The notes beneath the pieces were generated by a model that was given only the letters and a program-made list of their open reading frames with translations, had not been told where the DNA came from and made no database searches. The translations under genes were made by a program, and so were the position numbers. A stretch of 64,000 bases of DNA from an uncultured Saprospiraceae bacterium. Its GTDB lineage: Bacteria; Bacteroidota; Bacteroidia; Chitinophagales; Saprospiraceae. Positions 1-9,066 of this stretch are shown here, piece by piece. Where the stretch lies: positions 62,001 to 126,000 of the forward strand of contig CALGLU010000022.1 in NCBI GenBank assembly GCA_937959275.1, read 5' to 3'. How positions within the stretch are numbered: position 1 is the stretch's first letter; every line of letters begins with the position of its first letter.

Positions 1-2
1 AT

Positions 3-698
3 GATAAGACTCAGAGTCTCTATGCTCACATGTCTTCCCTTAACGTAGTCGAAGGTCAGCAAGTCAAAGCAGGACAGCAAATTGGTGCCATAGGAATGAG
101 TGGTCGGGCAACGTACCCACACTTACATTATGAGGTACTTGTCGAGCGACAGACGGTAGATCCACAACTTAACAAACTTGATAGGATTAATGCGTCTGAG
201 CCTATGCATCAAAGCATATCACTCGAGTCTGAGAGAAAACCTCTATTTGTCATCGATGGTGTCATCCAAGATGAGCACTTTATTTCAGATCACTTAAATT
301 CAGATGATATCGCAGAAATACATGTATTAAAGGACGAGAAAGCAATTGAAAAATATGGTGATATCGCTGCAAATGGTGTTGTAGAAATACAGTTGAAAGC
401 TTCTGCCCAGAAGAAGGGCACAGAAGCCATAGATCTGCAGTTCACACTAGAGCAGAATTACCCTAACCCCGTATTAGATCAAACGACTATTTCATTTTAT
501 TTGCCGAGCGACGCCGCTGCAAGCTTGTTGTTTTACAATAATGCTGGTGAATTTGTACACAGCATCAATCAAGGATTTACTAAAGGTCCCAACGAAGTAA
601 CTCTTTCTTCATCCGACTTAAAGGGAGCAGGTCTGATCTATTATTTCTTAATACAAGGTCAGCTAACAGAGGTTAAGAAAATGATTGTGGCTCAGTAA
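3..698 (+). CDS. M23 family metallopeptidase with T9SS sorting domain, 5' truncated by window edge
   Basis: The window opens inside this gene; the frame is open from base 3, so the true start lies upstream. The first visible residues are the second half of a lysostaphin-type M23 peptidase: YAHMSSLNV, GQQVKAGQQIG and GMSGRATYPHLHYEV, the last carrying the HxH zinc/catalytic motif. M23 enzymes cut peptidoglycan cross-bridges in the periplasm or outside the cell. After a linker there is a block reading PLFVIDGVIQ...IHVLKDEKAIEKYG...ANGVVEIQLK, which matches the plug-like motif of TonB receptors also found at the end of BlaR1/M56-type proteins. The last ~80 residues (LEQNYPNPVLDQTTISFYLP to the end) are a type A T9SS C-terminal sorting domain, so the protein is probably exported through the outer membrane and surface-attached or released. 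The zinc ligands of the N-terminal half cannot be checked here. Confidence 0.88.
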   Translation, partial: DKTQSLYAHMSSLNVVEGQQVKAGQQIGAIGMSGRATYPHLHYEVLVERQTVDPQLNKLDRINASEPMHQSISLESERKPLFVIDGVIQDEHFISDHLNSDDIAEIHVLKDEKAIEKYGDIAANGVVEIQLKASAQKKGTEAIDLQFTLEQNYPNPVLDQTTISFYLPSDAAASLLFYNNAGEFVHSINQGFTKGPNEVTLSSSDLKGAGLIYYFLIQGQLTEVKKMIVAQ

Positions 699-753
699 TA
701 CAGATTCAAGTAAAAGTATAGGATATACGATGGTTTTAACCTCGCATTAATTC

Positions 754-798
754 AGGTGCAGCGCACCATAATGTCTATAGGTGCAACGCACCGTCATG
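754..798. repeat. two tandem copies of a 25-bp palindromic unit (GGTGC-GCACC)
   Basis: AGGTGCAGCGCACCATAATG at 754 and AGGTGCAACGCACCGTCATG at 779 are 25 bases apart. Each contains the hairpin GGTGC/GCACC with a 3-base loop (755-767 and 780-792). They lie in a 437-base gene-free stretch (699-1135) between the M23 gene and pheS, with two more hairpins further on. REP-like elements look like this, but I cannot tell whether the unit recurs in the genome. Confidence 0.55.
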
Positions 799-851
799 TT
801 TTCGAAGAAAATAAAGCAATTTATCCCCCAATGCAGACGGCGCGCCCAGAT

Positions 852-924
852 ATACGAGGTTTTCAAGCTCGTATTTATATGATTACCATTCAATCGTATT
901 AATCTGAAGTTGAAAACTTCAGAT
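852..924. repeat. two further intergenic inverted repeats
   Basis: ATACGAG (852-858) pairs with CTCGTAT (868-874) around a 9-base loop, and ATCTGAAGT (902-910) pairs perfectly with ACTTCAGAT (916-924) around TGAAA. Neither is followed by a T-run, so they are not obvious terminators. Together with the GGTGC hairpins at 754-798 they make four small palindromes within 170 bases. The remainder of the gap (about 960-1070) is a low-complexity run of CACTCAACATTCAACACTCAA type. Confidence 0.5.
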
Positions 925-1101
925 ATCCAATACCTGAGGCGAGTCTCCTTGCAAAAAACAAATTAAGCTAAAGAATTCAGCCCACTCAACATTCAACACT
1001 CAACCCCGCCATTCACTATGTTCACCGCGGGATCTCCGCTTCACTCCCACATTCAACATTGCGACCAAAGGGAGCATACCCTATCTTTCCAAATGAAACC
1101 G

Positions 1102-1109
1102 TATTTTTG
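1102..1109 (+). promoter_or_regulatory. possible Bacteroidota -7 element for pheS-hisS-gatA
   Basis: TATTTTTG fits the TAnnTTTG consensus of the Bacteroidota sigma-A -7 box exactly and sits 27 bases before the pheS ATG. I do not see a convincing -33 TTTG at the usual spacing, so this is only a candidate. Confidence 0.3.
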
Positions 1110-1135
1110 CACATTCAATCAGATGAGAGAGTTTT

Positions 1136-2173
1136 ATGGCAGATGCAATATTTCAAAAAGCAGAGGAGACGAAGCAGAAGATACTGGATACAGAGGTCAC
1201 GACAGCTGAGCAATTAGAAGCGTTTCGGATCCAATATTTGGGGACTAAAAACCAAATCAAACCGCTCTTTGCAGAAATGCGCAATATTCCTAATGAACGA
1301 AAGAAGGAATATGGGCAATTACTGAATGACGTCAAGCAAACGGCTGAGCAAAAGTTTGATTCCCTAAAAGCAGCCGTTGCTGGAGACGTGACCCAACAGA
1401 CTGTTGCTGATATAGATATGACTGCGCCACCTGGAGAGTTAATGGTTGGTTCGAGACATCCTGTGTCAATCGTTATGAACAGAATCATCAACATTTTCAC
1501 AAAAATCGGATTTACCGTTGCAGAAGATCGCGAAATAGAAGATGACTGGCATAATTTCACAGCGATGAATACGCCAGAGGATCATCCCGCGCGCGATATG
1601 CAAGACACCTTTTACTTAAAGGACTCAACAACTCATTTGCTTCGAACCCACACCTCGTCTGTGCAGGCAAGAGTCATGACAAGCCAAAAGCCTCCCATAC
1701 GAATCATCGCTCCTGGCAGAGTGTATCGAAATGAAACCATCTCGGCCAGATCACACTGCCAGTTTCATCAGGTCGAAGGCTTGTATGTGGATGAGAAAGT
1801 CTCGTTTGCGGACATGAAGCAAACGCTGGATTATTTTGCTCGAGAGATGTATGGACCAGAAACAAAAATTAGACTGCGGCCAAGCTTTTTCCCTTTTACA
1901 GAACCGAGTGCAGAGATGGATGTATGGATGGGGACTAAAACAGAAGAAGCAAAAAAACTAACAAAAGGAACGGGTTGGCTAGAAGTGCTTGGTTGTGGTA
2001 TTGTCGATCCCAATGTCTTGGAGAATTGCAACATTGATTCAGATAAATATTCAGGCTTCGCATTTGGTATCGGTATCGAGCGCTCAGCCATGCAGAAGTA
2101 TGGTATCAGTGATATCCGCATGATTTTTGAAAATGATATTCGATTTATCTCTCAGTTTAGATCTGAAATATGA
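1136..2173 (+). CDS. pheS: phenylalanine--tRNA ligase alpha subunit
   Basis: Charges tRNA-Phe with phenylalanine as part of the cytoplasmic alpha2beta2 enzyme. At 345 residues it has the normal PheS length. The N-terminal ~90 residues are the coiled-coil tRNA-binding arm (YLGTKNQIKPLFAEM...). The class II catalytic core follows: motif 2 region RTHTSSVQARVM and GRVYRNETISARSHCQFHQVEG, and motif 3 GFAFGIGIERSAMQKYGI near the C-terminus. The start ATG gives MADAIFQKAEETK, a normal N-terminus. The stop overlaps the hisS start (ATGA), so the two are translationally coupled. The beta subunit gene pheT is not in the window; splitting of pheS and pheT is common in this phylum. Confidence 0.97.
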   Translation: MADAIFQKAEETKQKILDTEVTTAEQLEAFRIQYLGTKNQIKPLFAEMRNIPNERKKEYGQLLNDVKQTAEQKFDSLKAAVAGDVTQQTVADIDMTAPPGELMVGSRHPVSIVMNRIINIFTKIGFTVAEDREIEDDWHNFTAMNTPEDHPARDMQDTFYLKDSTTHLLRTHTSSVQARVMTSQKPPIRIIAPGRVYRNETISARSHCQFHQVEGLYVDEKVSFADMKQTLDYFAREMYGPETKIRLRPSFFPFTEPSAEMDVWMGTKTEEAKKLTKGTGWLEVLGCGIVDPNVLENCNIDSDKYSGFAFGIGIERSAMQKYGISDIRMIFENDIRFISQFRSEI

Positions 2174-3510
2174 AGCCAAGCATAGCTAAAGGGACACGAG
2201 ACTTCTTGCCAGATCAAGTCCTCAAACGCAAGTATATCTTTAATACCATCGAGTCTGTTTTTCAGACCTATGGTTATATTCCAATCGAAACTCCTGCGAT
2301 GGAAAAACTGGAGACCTTGACAGGAAAATATGGAGAAGAAGGCGATCGCTTATTGTTTAAAGTTTTGAACAATGGTGATTATTTAGCGAAAGCAAATGAG
2401 CAAGCTTTAGCAGATAAGAACTCTCAAAAATTAACGGCCTCTATTTCGAAACGAGGGATGCGTTATGATTTGACTGTGCCTTTTGCAAGATATGTGGTCA
2501 TGCACCAAAATGATATTCAGTTTCCCTTTAAGCGCTATCAGATACAACCAGTGTGGAGAGCTGACCGGCCGCAGAAAGGGCGCTATCAGGAATTTTATCA
2601 ATGCGATGTCGATGTTGTTGGCACAGACTCACTGATGTGTGAAGCTGAGTTGGTCAAGATATATGATGAGGTGTTTGACAAACTAAAAGTTGACGTCGAC
2701 ATCAAAGTCAACAATAGAAAGGTGCTCTTTGGGATAGCAGAGGCTGTTGGTATTGAGGACCAATTTATGGATATGACGATTGCCATAGATAAGCTTGATA
2801 AGATTGGAGCGCAAGGTGTATTGCAAGAGCTTGCCTATAAAGACATAGACGGAGAGAAGGGACAGCAAATTTTAGACTTGCTAACGATTACTGGATTGGA
2901 TGAATTGGCGGTGGCATTTGAACATTGCGAGACGGGCAAAAAAGGTATTGAAGAATTAAGACAGTTTCATCACTATGCAGATGGAGTGGGATTTACGAAT
3001 AATGTGGTCTTTGATATATCACTCGCTAGGGGTCTGAACTATTATACGGGCTGCATTTTTGAAGTCAAGGCAAAAGATGTAGAAATCGGAAGCATTGGTG
3101 GTGGAGGACGCTATGATGAGTTAACAAGCGTCTTTGGTATGAAAGGAGTCTCCGGAGTTGGGATTTCATTTGGCGCAGCTAGAATTTTTGATGTCATGGA
3201 GGAGCTAAATATATTTCCTTCTACGCTGGCGAACCAAAGTAAAATAATCTTTTGTGCATTTGATGATGCTTGTCATCAATACGCTTATTTGCAAACAGCA
3301 GCGCTACGTAAAGCAGGTATTGCTTGTGAGCTTTACCCAGATGCGACAAAGATGAAAAAGCAAATGAAATATGTCAATGAGAGAGGGATTCCCTTTGCAG
3401 GGATCATTGGTGATCAGGAGATGAACAGTGGTGAGATCATGTTAAAAAACATGGAAAGCGGCGAGCAAGAGAAGGTGACTGTGGAACAATTAATCGAAAG
3501 ATGGAAATAA
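2170..3510 (+). CDS. hisS: histidine--tRNA ligase
   Basis: Class II aminoacyl-tRNA synthetase charging tRNA-His. It is 446 residues long, normal for the family. Visible signatures: KGTRDFLPDQ at the N-terminus (motif 1 region), RYDLTVPFARYVV, motif 2 with RADRPQKGRYQEFYQCDVD, the histidine-specific loop LARGLNYYTGCIFEV and GGGGRYDEL (motif 3 region). The last ~90 residues form the anticodon-binding domain. Its ATG overlaps the pheS stop by four bases, and gatA begins nine bases after its stop, so the three genes look like one operon for translation. Confidence 0.97.
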   Translation: MKPSIAKGTRDFLPDQVLKRKYIFNTIESVFQTYGYIPIETPAMEKLETLTGKYGEEGDRLLFKVLNNGDYLAKANEQALADKNSQKLTASISKRGMRYDLTVPFARYVVMHQNDIQFPFKRYQIQPVWRADRPQKGRYQEFYQCDVDVVGTDSLMCEAELVKIYDEVFDKLKVDVDIKVNNRKVLFGIAEAVGIEDQFMDMTIAIDKLDKIGAQGVLQELAYKDIDGEKGQQILDLLTITGLDELAVAFEHCETGKKGIEELRQFHHYADGVGFTNNVVFDISLARGLNYYTGCIFEVKAKDVEIGSIGGGGRYDELTSVFGMKGVSGVGISFGAARIFDVMEELNIFPSTLANQSKIIFCAFDDACHQYAYLQTAALRKAGIACELYPDATKMKKQMKYVNERGIPFAGIIGDQEMNSGEIMLKNMESGEQEKVTVEQLIERWK

Positions 3511-3519
3511 TATAATGAG

Positions 3520-4941
3520 ATGAAAGGGAAAAGTCTAAAAGAAATACAAGACGGGATACGACAAGGTGAGCAGACTGTCCTTGAGATTGTGGATTATTAT
3601 TTGGAGAATATTGAAGCATCTGCAGCATTAAATATTTACGTTGAGGTCTTTGCCGAGGAAGCCAAGGCTCAGGCAAAAGTATTAGACCAGAAAGTGCAAG
3701 CTGGAGAACAGCTCGGCTCATTATTCGGAGCTGTTATCTCGATCAAAGATGTCATTTGTTATCAAGGACACAAGGTCACCGCTGCTTCAAAAATATTAGA
3801 TGGGTTTACATCACAATTTACTGCGACAGCTTTACAGAGATTATTGGATCAAGATGTGATTGTTATCGGAAGGACCAACTGTGATGAATTCGCGATGGGT
3901 TCTTCAAATGAAAATTCGGTCTATGGAGTCACAAAAAATGGAGTAGATCCAAGTCGGATTGCAGGAGGATCAAGTGGAGGAGCTGCAGTGTCTGTGCAGC
4001 AAGATACCTGCCTAGTCTCTTTAGGAACGGATACAGGAGGATCAGTTAGACAACCGGCAGCCTTCAATGGCGTGATTGGTATGAAACCATCTTATGGTCG
4101 CATTTCAAGGTATGGCGTGATCGCCTATGGATCATCTTTTGATCAAATTGGAGTCATTGGACATGTCCTTGAAGATGTTGGTCAATTTATTCACTCGATG
4201 AGTGGTCGGGATGAGATGGACGGTACATCAAGCTCTACTACCGTCCTACAAGAAGTGGCACCTGCTAGCTCTTATAAGTTTGCCTATATAGATGAAGTCA
4301 TGAATCATCCAAAGATGGATCAGTCGATTCGTGAAGCCTCACAAGAATTGTTAAAAAATCTAACATCTCAAGGAAATTCTGTTAATGAAGTCACATTTCC
4401 ACTACTAAAATACCTCGTACCAGCCTATTACGTTTTAACCACCGCGGAGGCATCTTCTAATCTCGGTCGGTACGATGGTATTCGATACGGCCACCGCAGT
4501 GAAAAGGCAGATTCCATAGACAATGTGTATCAGCAGACTCGAAACGAAGGCTTTGGCAAAGAAGTCAAGAGAAGAATTATGCTCGGCACTTTTGTCTTAA
4601 GTTCTGGATATTACGACGCGTATTATACCAAAGCTCAAAAAGTGAGAAGGCTGGTAACAGAAGCAATCGATTCTATTCTAAGTGAGAATGATTGTCTGAT
4701 TTTACCTACAAGTATGAATGTCGCTTGGCAAATAGGATCTATGGATCATGATCCAGTAGCAGTCTATTTATCAGACATTTTTACCGTCATTGCTAACTTA
4801 ACAGGTATTCCAGCTCTTTCGATTCCATTAGGAAAAGATGAGTCTGGTAATCCGTTTGGGATGCAGGTGATGAGTAAAAGCTACACAGAAGCACAACTCA
4901 TAGAGCTTGGAAAAGTCGTCCAGAACACTTTAACTCACTGA
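3520..4941 (+). CDS. gatA: Asp-tRNA(Asn)/Glu-tRNA(Gln) amidotransferase subunit A
   Basis: GatA is the glutamine amidase subunit of GatCAB, which converts mischarged Glu-tRNA(Gln) or Asp-tRNA(Asn) to the amide form. The amidase signature is complete: the Ser-cisSer-Lys triad appears as Lys76 (AVISIKDVI), Ser151 (IAGGSSGGAAV) and Ser175 (TDTGGSVRQPA). Length (473) and the C-terminal SLSIPLG...GMQVM segment fit GatA better than generic amidases. It follows hisS by nine bases with the start ATGAAAGGG. GatB and GatC are not in the window. The alternative reading, a general amidase, is less likely given the aminoacyl-tRNA synthetase neighbours. Confidence 0.93.
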   Translation: MKGKSLKEIQDGIRQGEQTVLEIVDYYLENIEASAALNIYVEVFAEEAKAQAKVLDQKVQAGEQLGSLFGAVISIKDVICYQGHKVTAASKILDGFTSQFTATALQRLLDQDVIVIGRTNCDEFAMGSSNENSVYGVTKNGVDPSRIAGGSSGGAAVSVQQDTCLVSLGTDTGGSVRQPAAFNGVIGMKPSYGRISRYGVIAYGSSFDQIGVIGHVLEDVGQFIHSMSGRDEMDGTSSSTTVLQEVAPASSYKFAYIDEVMNHPKMDQSIREASQELLKNLTSQGNSVNEVTFPLLKYLVPAYYVLTTAEASSNLGRYDGIRYGHRSEKADSIDNVYQQTRNEGFGKEVKRRIMLGTFVLSSGYYDAYYTKAQKVRRLVTEAIDSILSENDCLILPTSMNVAWQIGSMDHDPVAVYLSDIFTVIANLTGIPALSIPLGKDESGNPFGMQVMSKSYTEAQLIELGKVVQNTLTH

Positions 4942-5145
4942 ATAACAATATTATAAACATTGCTATTTATTGTAATATGTATAATCTTGCATTATACTCA
5001 ATTATAGTATATATTTGCAGCTTCAACTGTTTATACATTAGTTAATTTTTTAATATTAAACTAATATAATTTGGTTTTTCCCAAAATTTCCAAATTATAG
5101 TGTACGGTTGTTGATTACCAATTACTGATTTTAAATTTTGACCCC

Positions 5146-6348
5146 ATGAACACAATGTTTCGTATCGCAACTGCGGTATGCGTCGGTTTAATGTTAAGTC
5201 CATTTATGGCATCCGTATCAGCGAATTCGCTTAATGCAGATAAACAGCTATTCAGCTATGAAGAAGCTACAGACGCAGTATTAGAAGAACGTATCAGCAA
5301 CATGTATAGCGAAATTGATCTACGTCTAACCAATGAGGTTAAACAGTATATCCGCGACTATACCGTAAAGTATAGATATGCTGCAGAAGATATTCTCGGC
5401 CGATCTTCTATTTACTTCCCGATGTTTCAAGAAAAACTTCGAGAAAAAGGAATTCCCGATGAGATCAAGTGTCTCGCGATTGTAGAATCTAATCTAAAAC
5501 CAGATGCCATCTCTCCATATGGCGCTGCCGGGCTTTGGCAGTTTATGAAGTCTACAGGTAAATTGTATGATCTCGACCAAACAAAGTATGTTGACGAAAG
5601 GCGAGATCCAGAAAAAGCGACTGAAGCCGCTGCAGCGTTTTTATTAGATTTATATAACAAGTACGGCGATTGGACCTTAGCTATTGCCGCATACAATTGT
5701 GGGCCAGGCAATGTTAATAAAGCAATGCGTAAATCTGGAAAATCAGATTTTTGGTCTATCAGAAAGTATCTCCCAAAAGAGACACAAAAGTATGTACCTA
5801 AATTGATTGCGATCATTTACTTGACTCAATACTATTATGCTCATGATTTGCAACCAGATGCACTAGAGTTTGATTATCACAATACTTCAACAGCGCATGT
5901 CTACGATGGCTTATCTTTCAAGGACATCAGCAAAGCCTCTGGTCTTGATTTTGATTTAATCAAAGAATTAAATCCGCAGTACATCAGAAATTATATACCT
6001 GAGCACAAAGGTCAATATACATTGACCTTGCCGACAAGTGAGTTATTTGATTTGGCTTCACAAGAAGAAACAGATTTGGCCATCATCCGAAATGAAGTTC
6101 CTCTAGTCCAAACTCAATCAACTCGAATTACTACTATCGAAAAGAATCTTTCTCGAACGATAGAGACAATTGCTCTTCAAGGCAAAGAAAGCAAGCCTAT
6201 TCGCTTACAATCCATAAAATCTGATGTACCTAAACGAAAGCCAGTCATTCATACTGTTGTTGAAGATGCAGTGATGATAATACCGGAATCAGAGGAGCCA
6301 AGCTTTGGCTTACATACAAGACAACACGATATAAGGAGAATAGACTAA
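5146..6348 (+). CDS. MltD-like lytic transglycosylase
   Basis: Cuts the MurNAc-GlcNAc bond in peptidoglycan non-hydrolytically. Residues 1-26 form a signal peptide (...[12 protein letters not shown]). The SLT domain runs from about residue 95 to 215: catalytic Glu114 in [24 protein letters not shown] and the AYNCGPGNV motif near 185. After residue ~240 there is a single degenerate LysM-like segment ([24 protein letters not shown]), followed by a polar tail without further domains. The family often has two or more LysM repeats, so this is a short version. The gene stands alone, with a rho-independent terminator just downstream (6383-6413). Confidence 0.9.
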   Translation: MNTMFRIATAVCVGLMLSPFMASVSANSLNADKQLFSYEEATDAVLEERISNMYSEIDLRLTNEVKQYIRDYTVKYRYAAEDILGRSSIYFPMFQEKLREKGIPDEIKCLAIVESNLKPDAISPYGAAGLWQFMKSTGKLYDLDQTKYVDERRDPEKATEAAAAFLLDLYNKYGDWTLAIAAYNCGPGNVNKAMRKSGKSDFWSIRKYLPKETQKYVPKLIAIIYLTQYYYAHDLQPDALEFDYHNTSTAHVYDGLSFKDISKASGLDFDLIKELNPQYIRNYIPEHKGQYTLTLPTSELFDLASQEETDLAIIRNEVPLVQTQSTRITTIEKNLSRTIETIALQGKESKPIRLQSIKSDVPKRKPVIHTVVEDAVMIIPESEEPSFGLHTRQHDIRRID

Positions 6349-6382
6349 TTTACTAGCAAAGGTTTTAGCTCTCTAAAATAAT

Positions 6383-6413
6383 AAGGCTCTGCATCTATAG
6401 CAGGGCCTTTTTT
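6383..6413 (+). terminator. rho-independent terminator after lytic transglycosylase
   Basis: AAGGCTCTGC (6383-6392) pairs with GCAGGGCCTT (6400-6409) with one G-U pair, and a T-run follows directly (6408-6413). It lies 34 bases after the stop of the transglycosylase gene. Confidence 0.8.
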
Positions 6414-6458
6414 ATGCCCTATTTTCAGTATTTTCATTTCGTTTTAAATATAAAATCT

Positions 6459-7514
6459 ATGGCTATCTGGAATTTTGCAATTATCGGTTGTGGCAACGTC
6501 GCACACTTTCATGCACAAGCCATCCAAGCGATGCCCAATGCAAATCTCCTTGCTGTATATGGTAGAAATCCAACAAAAGTTGCACAATTCGCAGCTAAGT
6601 ATACTTGTGATTCTTATGATGACCTAGAAAAACTATTACAGCATTCTGAATTGCAAATCGTCACCATCACTACACCTTCAGGCGCACACCTTGAGCCTTG
6701 TCGCCAAGCTGCCCAAGCTGGCAAACACATCATTTGTGAAAAACCTGTTGAAGTAACGACTGATCGTATCAAGAATATAATAACTGTCTGCCAAGAAAAC
6801 AATGTCCTGTTCTCTGGCATTTTTAATCGTCGTTTCTTTCCCACTGTAGCATATCTCAAACAGGCTGTTGAGAAAAACAGATTTGGTCGAATCAGTTTAT
6901 GTGAAGCACAAATCAAATGGTACAGGACACAAGCTTATTATGACTCGGGTGAGTGGCGAGGTACTAAAGCATTAGACGGCGGAGGCGCACTCATGAATCA
7001 AGGCATACATACGATTGACTTACTCTTATATGTGATGGGGCCAGTTAAAAGACTCACTGCGAGCACAGCTTGCCTCACACACCAAGGCATAGAAGTTGAA
7101 GACACTGCCGTTGCCATTTTAGAATTTCAGAACGGCGCTCGGGGCGTGATTCAAGGATCAACCTCTTGTTGGTCCTCCACAGGCCACCCCGCAGAAGTTC
7201 ATATTTGTGGTGATCAAGGATCGGTATTTATGACGGATGATCATTTTAGAGTCTGGGACTTTATGGAGGCTCACCCAGATGATGAACTTGTAAAACGAGA
7301 GCACATGTCTTCTCAAAAAGGAGCCATGGGAGCTAACGATCCCACCGCAATGGATTACGAAGGACACCAATTGAATTTTGAGAATGTCATTGCTGCGCTA
7401 GAAGGTCAAGCAGAGTTGTTAGTCACGGGGGAAGAGTCGATGAAAGCAGTCAAACTGATTGAAGCTATATATGAAAGTGCTGCAGATGATGGCCGTTGGA
7501 TTGAGTTTGCGTAG
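6459..7514 (+). CDS. Gfo/Idh/MocA family oxidoreductase
   Basis: NAD(P)-dependent dehydrogenase of the glucose-fructose oxidoreductase/inositol dehydrogenase family, acting on sugars or sugar-like substrates in the cytoplasm. The N-terminal Rossmann fold is clear (FAIIGCGNVAHFHAQAI), as is the family hallmark CEKPVEV around residue 95. The C-terminal alpha/beta domain contains GGGALMNQGIHTIDLLLY, the usual substrate-side motif. I chose the ATG at 6459 (MAIWNFAIIGCG) over the in-frame ATG at 6414, because 6414 falls at the end of the preceding terminator and would add 15 residues before the Rossmann strand. Substrate unknown; there is no sugar transport gene next to it. Confidence 0.9.
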   Translation: MAIWNFAIIGCGNVAHFHAQAIQAMPNANLLAVYGRNPTKVAQFAAKYTCDSYDDLEKLLQHSELQIVTITTPSGAHLEPCRQAAQAGKHIICEKPVEVTTDRIKNIITVCQENNVLFSGIFNRRFFPTVAYLKQAVEKNRFGRISLCEAQIKWYRTQAYYDSGEWRGTKALDGGGALMNQGIHTIDLLLYVMGPVKRLTASTACLTHQGIEVEDTAVAILEFQNGARGVIQGSTSCWSSTGHPAEVHICGDQGSVFMTDDHFRVWDFMEAHPDDELVKREHMSSQKGAMGANDPTAMDYEGHQLNFENVIAALEGQAELLVTGEESMKAVKLIEAIYESAADDGRWIEFA

Positions 7515-7732
7515 CAAGCAATCTTTTATGACGGTAAACACTAACAAAAAAATTGTGCCCTTCTGTAATGAGCTGTTTTAGTATAGTTAGGCCAATCATT
7601 AAGCAACGGATAATTCATTTCAAAAAAATCTAAATCATCTCTTATCAAAGGATAATTTTAAAAATAAAATTAGCTAGGAAGGGAAGAAAAGCAACTATAG
7701 CCGTTAACTTAAAGTTGTCGCAAATTCGAACT

Positions 7733-9007
7733 ATGACTACGTATTCAAATGCTGTTAAAGTAATCCTGATTATTTACTTTGCTATGCTTGCTGTAGAGTG
7801 GTTACTGAGCCTCATCTTAAAAAAGAAAATCTATAATACATTGGATGCTGTGAGTGGCATGAGCTCAGGGCTAACCAATAACGTCAAGAGTTTACTAAAA
7901 TTGACAGTCATAATATTGTCGTATGAATGGATGGTCGGGCATTTAGCCTTATTTGAAATGAAGGCAAGTGTGACTGCCTATATCTTATGTTTTATTGGAT
8001 TTGATTTTGCTTACTATTGGCGACATCGCTGGGCGCACGAAATCAACTTTTTATGGAATCGCCATCTCATTCACCACAGCAGTGAAGAATTCAATCTCTC
8101 CGCGGGTATGCGTCAGCCTATTTCTGGTTTTATTGAGCTATACTTCTTTCTATACATTCCAGTTGCCTTGTTGGGCATCCCAACCGTGGTCGTTGCCGTC
8201 ATTGCTCCACTACATCGCTTCGCACAATTTTGGTATCATACACGACTTATCAATCGGATGGGCTTTTTAGAACACATTATCGTGACACCGTCTCACCACC
8301 GAGTGCATCACGCCATCAATAAAGAGTACCTTGACAAAAATTTCTCTGCGATTTTTATTGTCTGGGACAAATGGTTTGGCACGTACGAAGAAGAACAAGA
8401 CACAAACCCGCCCGTCTTTGGTATAAAGAGAGCCGCACAAACATGGAATCCATTTCTTATCAATTTCATGCATATCTGGCAACTCATCAAAGATTGTTGG
8501 CACACACAACATCTTGCTGATAAATTTCGCATTTGGTATAAACCGACTGGTTGGAGACCAGCAGATGTGATGGAGAAATATCCTGTCACCTCTATCGAAG
8601 ATGCACACACACAGATTAAATACAAAACACAATCAACGCCCTTACTAACCTCTTGGTTCTTACTTCAAGTTGTATTGCATATCGCAGTTCAATTTCACTT
8701 TCTAGAATTACTACCCATGATGTCTTATTGGTATTTATTAATCTATGGTCTTTTTGTCGGTCTATCTATATTTTCTTATACCGCATTAATGGATAGAAGT
8801 TGGGTCGCTCTGCCAGCTGAGATTATCAAAACTCTTTTAGGATTTTCTATTCTCAATTACTTTGGTGGCTGGTTTTTACTACAAGAATCCTTTCAATTAT
8901 CTACACCTTTAATGATCGCGTATTTAATGTGTTCTCTCATCATCACAATTTATTATAGTATAAAAAGAGACAGTCTTACCAGCATAACATTACAAGAAAT
9001 GAAATAG
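7733..9007 (+). CDS. sterol desaturase / fatty acid hydroxylase family membrane protein
   Basis: Integral membrane di-iron oxygenase of the fatty acid hydroxylase superfamily, resembling alkylglycerol monooxygenase. The histidine boxes are visible: HRWAHE, HLIHHSSEEFN, and SHHRVHHAIN, with an extra histidine segment HRFAQFWYHT between. Hydrophobic helices occur at about residues 8-28, 55-95 and 135-165 and again in the C-terminal ~120 residues, which carry additional membrane spans beyond the core domain. An in-frame TTG lies six codons upstream, but the ATG at 7733 (MTTYSNAVKVILII) is the more likely start. Reaction and lipid substrate cannot be fixed from sequence. It is not obviously co-transcribed with its neighbours. 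Confidence 0.88.
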   Translation: MTTYSNAVKVILIIYFAMLAVEWLLSLILKKKIYNTLDAVSGMSSGLTNNVKSLLKLTVIILSYEWMVGHLALFEMKASVTAYILCFIGFDFAYYWRHRWAHEINFLWNRHLIHHSSEEFNLSAGMRQPISGFIELYFFLYIPVALLGIPTVVVAVIAPLHRFAQFWYHTRLINRMGFLEHIIVTPSHHRVHHAINKEYLDKNFSAIFIVWDKWFGTYEEEQDTNPPVFGIKRAAQTWNPFLINFMHIWQLIKDCWHTQHLADKFRIWYKPTGWRPADVMEKYPVTSIEDAHTQIKYKTQSTPLLTSWFLLQVVLHIAVQFHFLELLPMMSYWYLLIYGLFVGLSIFSYTALMDRSWVALPAEIIKTLLGFSILNYFGGWFLLQESFQLSTPLMIAYLMCSLIITIYYSIKRDSLTSITLQEMK

Positions 9008-9066
9008 GAAGGTATAAATATTCTTATCTTAATTGAAATTGTTTTTCACTAGGAATTAATAATGAT

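Noticed and set aside
1018-1209. 63-codon frame overlapping the pheS start
   Set aside because: It overlaps pheS in a different frame and derives from the low-complexity ATTCAAC tract.
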